A stretch of 6,415 nucleotides of DNA from an uncultured Thermomicrobiales bacterium. GTDB lineage: Bacteria > Chloroflexota > Chloroflexia > Thermomicrobiales > UBA6265. The DNA lies in NCBI GenBank assembly GCA_902806395.1, contig CADCWH010000179.1, positions 1 through 6,415 on the forward strand, read 5' to 3'. The notes beneath the pieces are model-generated. The model saw only the letters and a list, made by a program, of their open reading frames with translations. It did not search any database and was not told where the DNA came from. Below are positions 1 through 5,834 of the stretch, in pieces (the stretch's first letter is position 1; each line of letters starts with the position of its first letter). Position numbers and translations under genes: made by a program.

Positions 1-1
1 A

Positions 2-346
2 GCGGGCGACGACTTCACGCGTTCCCTCGCGGCGGGACACCGTATCGGCCTCGATGCGGTCCCCCGGACCATCGCCGACGGTCAGCAGACGATGATGCCG
101 GGCGAACTGACCTTCGCTGTCGCCCGGCACCGCGTGTCCCACGGCATCCTCGTCACCGACGCCGAGATCCTGGCCGCGATGGCTTTCGCCTTCGAGCGCC
201 TCCGCGTCGTCGTCGAACCCAGCGGCGCCACCGCCCTCGCCGCCGTCCTGGCCGGCAAGGTCGGGACCGCAGGCCGCCGCATCGGCGTCACCCTCTCCGG
301 CGGCAACGTCGGCCTGGAGCAGTTCGTGGGGCTGTTCGGGGGATGA
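2..346 (+). CDS. PLP-dependent threonine/serine dehydratase-type enzyme, C-terminal part
   Basis: The gene enters from the left edge and leaves 114 residues before TGA at 344-346. The readable segment begins GDDFTRSLAAG and continues with TIADG, PGELTF and then DAEILAAM. Near the end it carries EPSGATALAAVLAG and LSGGNV. These are the C-terminal signatures of fold-type II PLP enzymes of the threonine ammonia-lyase, serine dehydratase, serine racemase and threo-3-hydroxyaspartate ammonia-lyase group. The family removes ammonia from hydroxyamino acids in the cytoplasm, giving 2-oxo acids. The PLP-binding lysine and the glycine-rich phosphate loop lie outside the window, so the exact substrate cannot be read. 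The chain ends about 10 residues after SGGNV, so there is no ACT-like regulatory domain of the biosynthetic IlvA type. That favours a catabolic dehydratase or racemase. It converges on hemY with a 77 bp gap. Confidence 0.88.
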   Translation, partial: AGDDFTRSLAAGHRIGLDAVPRTIADGQQTMMPGELTFAVARHRVSHGILVTDAEILAAMAFAFERLRVVVEPSGATALAAVLAGKVGTAGRRIGVTLSGGNVGLEQFVGLFGG

Positions 347-392
347 GGCGACAAGCGACCGGGTGACCGCAACTGTCGGCTACACGCGTCTG

Positions 393-418
393 CCGATCAC
401 ACCCCTACGATGGATCGG
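393..418. terminator. Candidate weak bidirectional terminator hairpin between convergent genes
   Basis: CCGATC (393-398) and GATCGG (413-418) form a perfect 6 bp stem with a 14-base loop. The hairpin sits 46 bases after the dehydratase stop and 5 bases after the hemY stop on the other strand. No U-rich tail follows on either strand. An alternative stem, TCGGC (376-380) with GCCGA (392-396), is mutually exclusive with it. The position fits a terminator but the structure is modest. Confidence 0.3.
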
Positions 419-423
419 TAAAC

Positions 424-1941
424 CTAGTGCCGCCCACTCGTGGTCACCCCGACCGCCGCCGCCACCCGCTCCGCCGCCCGTTCGCCGGAGGCGATGCAGT
501 CGGGCAACCCGACGCCCCGGTAGCCATTGCCGCACAGTGCGAGGCCCGGGTGCGTCTTGATGCGGGCTTCGATGACCGCCAGTCGGTCCAGGTGGCCCAT
601 CGTGTATTGCGGCATCCCGAGCGGCCAGCGGTAGACGCGGCGCAGGGTCGGTTCGGCCCGGATACCGAGGATGTCCCGGAACTCCTCCCGCGCCACCGCC
701 ACCAGGGTGTCGTCGTCTTGCACCGTCGGGTCCGGTTGACCCGCCCGGCCGATGAAGGCCCGCAGCAAGACGTGGCCGTCCGGCGCTCGGTGAGCCCACT
801 TGTTCGAGGTCCAGGTGCAGGCCAGGACCGGACGACCCTCGGCCCTGGGTACGACATAGCCGTATCCGACTAGTGGCGCGGCGAAATCGGTGGCCCGGTA
901 GCCGAGCGAAACGGTGACGCTGGAGACGTGGGGGATCGCGGCAAGCGGGGCCGCCAGATCCGGGTCCAACCCGGCCAGGAGGGTGGCTGCCGCGTGTACC
1001 GGGGCGGCCACGACCACGGCGGCGAAGGTGCCCCGGGTGCCGTCGGCCCGTTCGACCCGGTACCCGCCCGGCATGGCCACGATGTCCCGGACGCACATCC
1101 CGGTGATGATCCGTACCCCGGCTGCACGCAGACGCGTCTCCAGCGCCGTGATCATCGTGCCCGTCCCGCCAACGGGGGTCAGGAAACCGGGTCTCGGGGT
1201 CGGGACCACGCTCGTGGCAGCATCTCCGGGACGTGCCGTCACCCCGTCTGATCCCCCGGCCGTCCCCCGCTTGTTCGCCAGGACGCCCCGGATCAGGCCG
1301 CCGTGGGCTCGCTCGCCCGCTCGCAAGTGGGGGAACGTCGCGGCCAGGCTCAGGGTCTCGCCGTCGCCTGCGTAGATACCCGCCATCAGCGGCTCGATCA
1401 ATCGGCTGTAGGCTTCCCCACCCAATCGTCGCCGGACGAAGCTAGCCAGTGACTCGTCCGCGTCGCCGCCCCGGGCCGGAAGCACGAAGTCCAGCCCGAG
1501 CCGCGCCTTGCCGAGTGGTGACAGCAGGCTGCTCCGGGCGATCGGCCCGAGGCGGGAGGGGATCAGGCCGGTGAGTCCCTCGGGGAGGGGATGGAGGTGG
1601 CCGCGGCGCAGCACGAAGGTCCGCCGGTTCGCCTCGATGGTCCCCTGGAGTTCGTCCGAGAGGCCCAGTTCGGCGCAGAGTCCGACGCCGCGCGGCTTCA
1701 CCGACAGAAAGGAATCCGGCCCGCCCTCGACGGTGAAGCCGTCCACCCGCTCGGTCAGCACCTTGCCGCCCAGACGATTGGAAGCTTCGAACACGGTCAC
1801 CGGCAGGTCCGGGGCGAGCTGGGACAGTCGCCAGGCCGCCGCCAGCCCGGCGATCCCGCCGCCGATCACCGCCACCCCGACCGGACCATCGCCGCGCGTC
1901 GTCCGCGTCGTCACCGGGGGGGCCGACGTCGTGCCCGTCAT
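424..1941 (-). CDS. hemY: HemY-type FAD-dependent protoporphyrinogen/coproporphyrinogen III oxidase
   Basis: This 505-residue protein removes six electrons from a porphyrinogen with FAD and O2, in the late steps of heme synthesis. The N-terminus holds the FAD dinucleotide fold VAVIGGGIAGLAAAW (residues 23-37). An acidic ribose-binding position follows in VFEASNRLGGKV (50-61), then the family motif VEGGPDSFLS (71-80). GFLTPVGGTGTM (252-263) lies mid-protein, and the C-terminal FAD motif CGNGYRGVGLPDCI is at 470-483. Length is typical for the soluble oxygen-dependent family. Residues about 223-251 form a Gly/Pro/Thr-rich stretch that looks like a flexible linker. The ATG at 1941 overlaps the hemH stop by one base (TGATG), and I see no Shine-Dalgarno sequence before it, so translation probably depends on hemH. 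Whether the substrate is protoporphyrinogen IX or coproporphyrinogen III cannot be settled from this gene alone. Confidence 0.95.
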   Translation of the reverse strand: MTGTTSAPPVTTRTTRGDGPVGVAVIGGGIAGLAAAWRLSQLAPDLPVTVFEASNRLGGKVLTERVDGFTVEGGPDSFLSVKPRGVGLCAELGLSDELQGTIEANRRTFVLRRGHLHPLPEGLTGLIPSRLGPIARSSLLSPLGKARLGLDFVLPARGGDADESLASFVRRRLGGEAYSRLIEPLMAGIYAGDGETLSLAATFPHLRAGERAHGGLIRGVLANKRGTAGGSDGVTARPGDAATSVVPTPRPGFLTPVGGTGTMITALETRLRAAGVRIITGMCVRDIVAMPGGYRVERADGTRGTFAAVVVAAPVHAAATLLAGLDPDLAAPLAAIPHVSSVTVSLGYRATDFAAPLVGYGYVVPRAEGRPVLACTWTSNKWAHRAPDGHVLLRAFIGRAGQPDPTVQDDDTLVAVAREEFRDILGIRAEPTLRRVYRWPLGMPQYTMGHLDRLAVIEARIKTHPGLALCGNGYRGVGLPDCIASGERAAERVAAAVGVTTSGRH

Positions 1942-2927
1942 CAGGCGGGCGCGTGCTGGGCGGCCCGGGCCTTCACCAGCTCCGCCAACGCCCCGATCAT
2001 CAGCGGGTGGACGTTCAGCATTTCGATCCGCTCCAGGTGGACGCCGATCGCCTTCGCCCGCCGCATGAAGTCGACATCGATGTCGTAGAGGATCTCGACG
2101 TGTTCGGTCACGAACCCGATCGGCGCCACCAGGACGTGCTTCTTGCCCTGGGCGGCAAATCCCTCGACCACCTCGGCCACGTCCGGTCCCAGCCAGGGGT
2201 CCGGCGTCATCGCCGCGCTCTGGTACGAGAAGGTGTAGGGGTGGGGCGCGATCCGCTCGGCCACCGCCGCCACCGTCTCCCGCAGCTCGCGCGGGTAGGG
2301 ATCGTCCCACTCTTGGATCTTCTCCGGCAGGCTGTGGGCCGAGAAGATCACCGGCACCTCGTTCCGTACCTCGGCCGGGAACTTCTCGTCCAGCGCGACC
2401 CGGACCCGGTCCGCCAGGGCGTCCAGGTAGCCGGGCAGCAGGTGCCAGCGCTCGATCTGGATCACATCGATCGACGAGCCGGCTTCCTCCAGTCGCTTGT
2501 AGTAGGCCCCGATGCTCATCCGGGAGTAGTGCGGCGCCATCACCAGCCCGATCGCCCGGGTGACGCCCTCGGCTTCCAGCTTGGCCAGGACATCCTTGAT
2601 GAAGGGGTGCCAGTGGCGCATGGCGACGTGGACGCGCCAACGTTGCCCGTCAGGATTCTCGTTGAGGGCTGCCTCGAGCGCCTCGGCCTGAGCCGTGGTC
2701 AGTTCCAGGATGGGGGAGCGCCCACCGATCTCGGCGTAGCGCTCGGCGATCTCGTGGATCAGTTCCTCCGAGGTCGGCCGGTAGTTGCGGACGTCCCGCA
2801 GGTAGTTCGGCACGTCCTCGATCTTGTCCGGCCCGCCGTAGGCCATCATCAAGACGTGCCGCGTCTCGTTCGGGTTCGACACCTCGGTCGCGGTCCCCAT
2901 CTCGCCTGCCATCGTCTCGGTCGCCAT
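1941..2927 (-). CDS. hemH: Ferrochelatase (HemH; possibly coproporphyrin ferrochelatase CpfC)
   Basis: The protein inserts Fe(II) into a porphyrin. From the chosen start it has 328 residues. LMMAYGGPDKIEDV (26-39) is the N-terminal family signature. ERYAEIGGRSPI (62-73) and MAPHYSRMS (130-138) follow. SAHSLPEK (196-203) holds the metal-site histidine, His198. TPDPWLGPDV (241-250) and GFVTEHVEILYD (271-282) follow, the latter with the acidic partner Glu278. It resembles Bacillus subtilis HemH along its whole length as I remember that sequence, including the tyrosine of MAYG (Tyr30). No cysteine occurs, so there is no [2Fe-2S] site of the kind found in many actinobacterial enzymes. The ATG at 2927 was chosen because GGGGA lies 4 bases upstream. 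An in-frame ATG at 2954 and a TTG at 2993 have no evident ribosome site. Residues 1-22 are a non-conserved polar leader. The stop overlaps the hemY start by one base, which implies an operon. Confidence 0.95.
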   Translation of the reverse strand: MATETMAGEMGTATEVSNPNETRHVLMMAYGGPDKIEDVPNYLRDVRNYRPTSEELIHEIAERYAEIGGRSPILELTTAQAEALEAALNENPDGQRWRVHVAMRHWHPFIKDVLAKLEAEGVTRAIGLVMAPHYSRMSIGAYYKRLEEAGSSIDVIQIERWHLLPGYLDALADRVRVALDEKFPAEVRNEVPVIFSAHSLPEKIQEWDDPYPRELRETVAAVAERIAPHPYTFSYQSAAMTPDPWLGPDVAEVVEGFAAQGKKHVLVAPIGFVTEHVEILYDIDVDFMRRAKAIGVHLERIEMLNVHPLMIGALAELVKARAAQHAPA

Positions 2928-3106
2928 CTCGTCCCCAGTCTCTCGCCCGGCCATGGCGGGCTGCGCCGACGTTCGTCGCCCAATGATGACCAATGGTACG
3001 TCGGATGCTCGTCACGGCGATGCGCCCGGGCAACGCGACACCTGGGTATGGGCAACAGCGGACTCAGCGGTACCGTCCCGTCGATTGCCTGATGGTCATA
3101 ACCGCT

Positions 3107-3127
3107 GCCGAGTCCCTCGGCTATGAT
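3107..3127 (+). promoter_or_regulatory. Candidate -10 box abutted by a perfect dyad (possible operator)
   Basis: TATGAT (3122-3127) is one base from the sigma-70 -10 consensus. Directly before it lies the perfect inverted repeat GCCGAG-TCC-CTCGGC (3107-3121). No good -35 element is seen 16-19 bases upstream. The site lies in the 283-base divergent region between hemH (leftwards) and the oxidoreductase (rightwards), 83 bases before the latter's chosen start. A dyad filling the -35/-10 spacer is a common operator placement. The rest of this intergenic stretch shows no gene and no convincing promoter for hemH. Confidence 0.35.
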
Positions 3128-3210
3128 GGTTCTGGGTTCCTTAGGCGCTCGTGCCTGGTCACTTCCAGCCGTGTGGGGTCGGTGCGCCCATGACGGCGAT
3201 GGGGGCCGAG

Positions 3211-4134
3211 ATGCGATTTGGCGCGTTCCTGCCAACGTTCTGGGATGACTACGGGACCACACCCCTCCACGTCGCGATCGTAGAGGCTGCCACTGCGGCC
3301 GAGGCGCTGGGCTACGAGGGCGTTTGGGCCAACGACGCGGTGATCAAGCCCGCGGCGGCGCGGCGCGGGACCCTCGTGGGGGCACAGGTCATCGAGCCGC
3401 TGGTCACGCTGGCATCCCTGGTCCACCTGGTGCCGCGCCTCACCCTGGGCACCAACGTCCTGGTCCTGCCCCAGCGGCACCCCGTCCTGGTGGCCAAGCA
3501 GGCTGCGGCCCTGCACCTGCTCTCGGGGGGGCGGCTCGTCCTCGGCGTGGGGATCGGCCACCGGGCGGCGGAATTCGCGTTGCTCGGCACCGACTTCGCC
3601 CACCGCGCCGCGATGACCGACGAGGCCATCGAGGTGCTGCACCTGCTGTGGCGCGAGCCGGTCGCCCGCTACGACGGCCAGTTCCATCGCTTTGGTGAGG
3701 CCAGCATGGAGCCGCCCCCGCCCGGCGGCGGGCCGCCGATCTGGATCGGCGGCGCCTCGCCGGGGGCGATCCGGCGGACGGCGCGGTACGGCACCGGCTG
3801 GCTGCCGATGCTCGTCGACCTGGACGCCTTCCGCTCCGGTGTGGCGACGCTGCGGGAGCTGACGCGGGGGCAACGGTGCCCGACGATCGGCCACACGTTC
3901 TATTTCCGCTTTGCCCGGCCGGACGAGCCGGCCGCTGTGCGGTCGACGACCCCGTGGATGCCCCCGGCATTCGCGGGGAGCCCGGACGCCGTCGCGGAGC
4001 ACCTCGACGCGTACCGGCGGGCGGGACTGGAGTACGCGGTCTGCGCGTTCGAGTCCGAGGACGTGGCCGACCTGATGCGCCAGATGCGGACCTTCGCCGA
4101 GCAGGTCGCGCCGCGGTTCGCTGATGCCGGATAG
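3211..4134 (+). CDS. LLM-class (luciferase-like) flavin/F420-dependent oxidoreductase
   Basis: The protein has 307 residues and forms the TIM-barrel fold of the bacterial luciferase-like monooxygenase superfamily. Landmarks are the first strand MRFGAFLPTF (1-10), then LGYEGVWANDAV (33-44). LTLGTNVLVLPQRHP (77-91) and LHLLSGGRLVLGVGIG (101-116) are the strongest family signatures. YDGQFHRF (154-161) and PPIWIGGASPGAIRRTARYGTGWLP (175-199) follow. This pattern fits the F420-dependent Rv2161c-like subgroup better than FMN luciferases, though cofactor choice is inferred. The substrate is unknown, since these enzymes act on many small molecules. The ATG at 3211 was chosen because homology starts there and GGGGG lies 5 bases upstream. 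In-frame starts also exist at 3151 (GTG), 3190 and 3199 (ATG). It is divergent from hemH and convergent with the MOSC gene, so it is probably monocistronic. Confidence 0.92.
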   Translation: MRFGAFLPTFWDDYGTTPLHVAIVEAATAAEALGYEGVWANDAVIKPAAARRGTLVGAQVIEPLVTLASLVHLVPRLTLGTNVLVLPQRHPVLVAKQAAALHLLSGGRLVLGVGIGHRAAEFALLGTDFAHRAAMTDEAIEVLHLLWREPVARYDGQFHRFGEASMEPPPPGGGPPIWIGGASPGAIRRTARYGTGWLPMLVDLDAFRSGVATLRELTRGQRCPTIGHTFYFRFARPDEPAAVRSTTPWMPPAFAGSPDAVAEHLDAYRRAGLEYAVCAFESEDVADLMRQMRTFAEQVAPRFADAG

Positions 4135-4150
4135 GTGCAAAGAATGGAAT

Positions 4151-4193
4151 ACCCGCCCCGGCGGTGCCGACGACCCACCCAACGCCGGCGGGT
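4151..4193. terminator. Candidate terminator hairpin downstream of the LLM oxidoreductase
   Basis: ACCCGCC (4151-4157) pairs with GGCGGGT (4187-4193). After a two-base bulge, GGCG (4160-4163) pairs with CGCC (4183-4186), leaving a 19-base loop. The stem starts 16 bases after the oxidoreductase stop. No T-run follows on the plus strand. It lies between two convergent genes, where a bidirectional terminator is expected. The surrounding 4135-4278 stretch holds no recognisable gene. Confidence 0.4.
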
Positions 4194-4278
4194 GACGAGG
4201 AAAATCGGCGGCCGGCAGGTCGTGGGCCGTGCTTTATGAACGCCTCTGCCCGGTGTCGGGGAGATGTAGACCGTGAGC

Positions 4279-4984
4279 TTAGGTGGGTGCGGTCGGCTTC
4301 GACGTGGATCCGCTCGGCCAGGTATGCTCGGATGCTCCCCGCCAGGAGATCACAGTCCGCCAACGCGGCCGCCCCCGCGAGGTCCTTGGCGTCGTAGATC
4401 ACCCCCGTCACCCGAGCGATCGTCCACTCCGGCAGGGGACGAGCGACCAGCGTCAACGCCTGACCGGCCGCGACCTCGCCCTCCTCGATCACCCGGACGT
4501 ACCAGCCGGTTCGCCTGGTCCGCTGCACCCGGGCCGCCAGGTCCCGGACACCCCACCGCCGCGACAACTTCCAGCACGGCTGTCGGGGCTGCGAGACCTG
4601 AACCGTCGCCGTGCCGACCGTGAACGTGTCACCGATCGAGACCGTGGCTTCCGTTTGTCCGGCGAGCGTGAGGTTCTCCCCGAACGCCCCATAGGGGAAC
4701 GCCGCCGGGTCGAGGCCGAGTTCTCCGTGCCAATCGGGGTAGTGCGCCGCCGGATAGCAACAGACTGCCTTGTCCGGACCACCGTGGTTGACCAGGTCGG
4801 CCTGCCCGTCGCCCGCCAGGTTCGTCCGCCCCAACCGCAGCGGCCCGTCCACCGGCGCCTTGAACGACCCCGTCGACCAAGCGTCGCCCGTGGCATCGGC
4901 CGGGACCAGGCCGGGACCACCGACATGCAACCCCTCGATGGTGATCGACGCCGCCACGCCGCCCTGGACCGCTCCCCGTGTCAT
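4279..4984 (-). CDS. YiiM-like MOSC-domain protein with no stop codon at its expected end
   Basis: MOSC proteins bind a sulfurated molybdenum cofactor. YiiM of E. coli is known to reduce N-hydroxylated compounds such as 6-hydroxylaminopurine. The protein starts at the ATG at 4984, preceded by AGGAGAAGGGA. Visible motifs are APVDGPLRL (43-51), AGDGQADLVNHGGPDKAV (57-74), the HYPDW segment (81-85), YGAFGENLT (98-106) and VSQPRQPCWKLS (130-141). Cys137 in the last is the conserved MOSC cysteine that would ligate molybdenum. RTGWYVRVIEEG (158-169) and RPLPEWTIARV (182-192) form the YiiM-type C-terminal extension. Homology fades after SIRAYLAERI (217-226). The frame then stays open until a stop at 3440-3442. 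The left boundary given here is a TAA at 4279-4281 in the adjacent frame, which would end a protein of about 234 residues if one base were superfluous. The domain call is secure; the C-terminus is not. Confidence 0.82.
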
Positions 4985-5084
4985 CGCCGTTCCCTTCTCC
5001 TGGCATCGTCTCGACCTCGGACCACGAGATGTCCCGAGCTCGTCGTGCTGGTCCCGAGCGTCGCATGGGCGCGGCCTGCTCCGG

Positions 5085-5104
5085 ACGCATGGGGCCCCGT
5101 GCGT
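5085..5104. repeat. Near-perfect 20-base palindrome in the divergent MOSC/sugE region
   Basis: ACGCAT-GGGGCCCC-GTGCGT is self-complementary except at one position pair (T at 5090 against G at 5099, a wobble pair in RNA). It lies 101 bases upstream of the MOSC start and about 174 bases upstream of the sugE start, in the 294-base divergent intergenic region. It could be a regulator-binding site serving either gene. The rest of 4985-5278 shows no gene and no riboswitch that I can recognise. Confidence 0.35.
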
Positions 5105-5278
5105 CGGTGCGCCTTTGGACCGATCCGTTGCGCCGTATCCGGGCCGGGTGACCCTTTCGCGTATCGTACCCGTTCCGGGCAGACTGTCCTGGCCTGGCTC
5201 GTGTTCGTGGCGGGATCGGCGCAGGGGGTCATGCTGCGACCGGTCGGCTGTCGGCCCGGGGAGTAGGGGAGGCGCGGT

Positions 5279-5599
5279 ATGGCCTGGGTCTTCATCGTCA
5301 TCGCCGGAGTCATGGAGACCGTCTTCGCCGTGGCGTTGAAGTCCAGCGACGGCTTTACCCGCCTCTGGCCGAGCCTCATCTTCGCCGTGGCCAGCGTGAT
5401 CAGTTTCGGCCTCCTCTCCCTCGCCCTGCGGACCCTGCCCGTCGGGACTGCCTACGCCGTCTGGACCGGCATCGGCGCCGCCGGCACGGCGATCGTCGGC
5501 ATCGTCTTCCTGGGCGAGTCGCGTGATGTCCTGCGTCTCCTCTCGATCACCCTGATCGTCGCGGGCGTCGTCGGTCTCCGCCTCGCCGGCTCCCCCTGA
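5279..5599 (+). CDS. sugE: SMR-family guanidinium exporter-type protein SugE/Gdx
   Basis: This 106-residue protein has four predicted membrane helices, at about residues 3-19, 29-50, 57-77 and 83-103, the standard size for small multidrug resistance proteins. Characterised SugE/Gdx members are dual-topology dimers in the inner membrane that exchange guanidinium for protons. Glu13 in AGVMETVFAVALK is the essential proton/substrate residue. LPVGTAYAVWTGIGAAGTAIVGI (53-75) closely matches E. coli SugE and carries Tyr59 and Trp62. Ser42 is also kept. The residue at 16 is Phe, where Gdx proteins usually have Trp, and the residue at 101 is Arg. The start follows AGGGGAGG (5265-5272) with a 6-base spacer. 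The gene stands alone, as expected for the homodimeric type rather than the paired heterodimeric EbrAB type. I could not identify a guanidine riboswitch upstream. Confidence 0.93.
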   Translation: MAWVFIVIAGVMETVFAVALKSSDGFTRLWPSLIFAVASVISFGLLSLALRTLPVGTAYAVWTGIGAAGTAIVGIVFLGESRDVLRLLSITLIVAGVVGLRLAGSP

Positions 5600-5622
5600 C
5601 TGGGTCGGGGCCGTGTCTCCAT

Positions 5623-5640
5623 CCGCGCCCACGGGCGCGG
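5623..5640 (+). terminator. Candidate GC-rich terminator hairpin after sugE
   Basis: CCGCGCCC (5623-5630) and GGGCGCGG (5633-5640) form a perfect 8 bp stem separated by two bases. In RNA this would be a 7 bp stem closed by a CACG tetraloop. It starts 23 bases after the sugE stop. No U-tract follows, so it may act as a 3'-end stabiliser or a non-canonical terminator of the kind common in high-GC genomes. Confidence 0.45.
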
Positions 5641-5762
5641 TGACCGACCACTCGGCCACCATCTGGGCCGGTGAGCCCATCCCCTGCCTCGTGGTGCCCC
5701 CGCTACTTCCCCGGTGACTCCCGGCCGCCTGACGGGTATGAGGGTTGCTACGTCCCGAGCGA

Positions 5763-5778
5763 CGGCACCTTGGTGCCG
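5763..5778. repeat. Perfect inverted repeat upstream of the sugar dehydrogenase gene
   Basis: CGGCACC (5763-5769) and GGTGCCG (5772-5778) are perfect complements around a TT centre. The repeat ends 56 bases before the ATG at 5835. It may be an operator or a 5'-UTR hairpin. The remainder of the 5600-5834 intergenic stretch shows no gene and no riboswitch that I recognise. Confidence 0.35.
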
Positions 5779-5834
5779 AGGCAATGGTGCCCAGTTGCCG
5801 ACTGCCCCACGCATCTCCTGGAAGGACCGCCCAA

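Noticed and set aside
1942..2640. Upstream extension of the hemY frame through hemH, giving a 738-residue open frame.
   Set aside because: The extra N-terminal part is an out-of-frame shadow of hemH. The FAD-binding N-terminus starts right after the ATG at 1941.
1953..3092. Long plus-strand open frame (379 residues) opposite hemH.
   Set aside because: It mirrors the hemH codons, its His/Arg/Gly/Asp-rich composition is typical of an antisense shadow in GC-rich DNA, and it has no recognisable motif.
5105..5225. Possible guanidine-III riboswitch before sugE: GCGCCGTAtCCGG near 5130-5142 resembles part of the ykkC-III consensus, and CGGCGC occurs downstream.
   Set aside because: The partner strand lies about 80 bases away rather than the short distance of the known pseudoknot, and the other conserved bases are absent. 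Guanidine-I and guanidine-II signatures were not found either.
4283..5266. Long plus-strand frame (327 residues) opposite the MOSC gene.
   Set aside because: It is a shadow of the MOSC codons, with low-complexity Arg/Pro-rich composition and no motif.
5700..5800. Possible riboswitch (c-di-AMP, cobalamin, SAM or T-box type) in the dehydrogenase leader.
   Set aside because: Short stretches look suggestive, but no complete conserved core of any of these classes could be matched.
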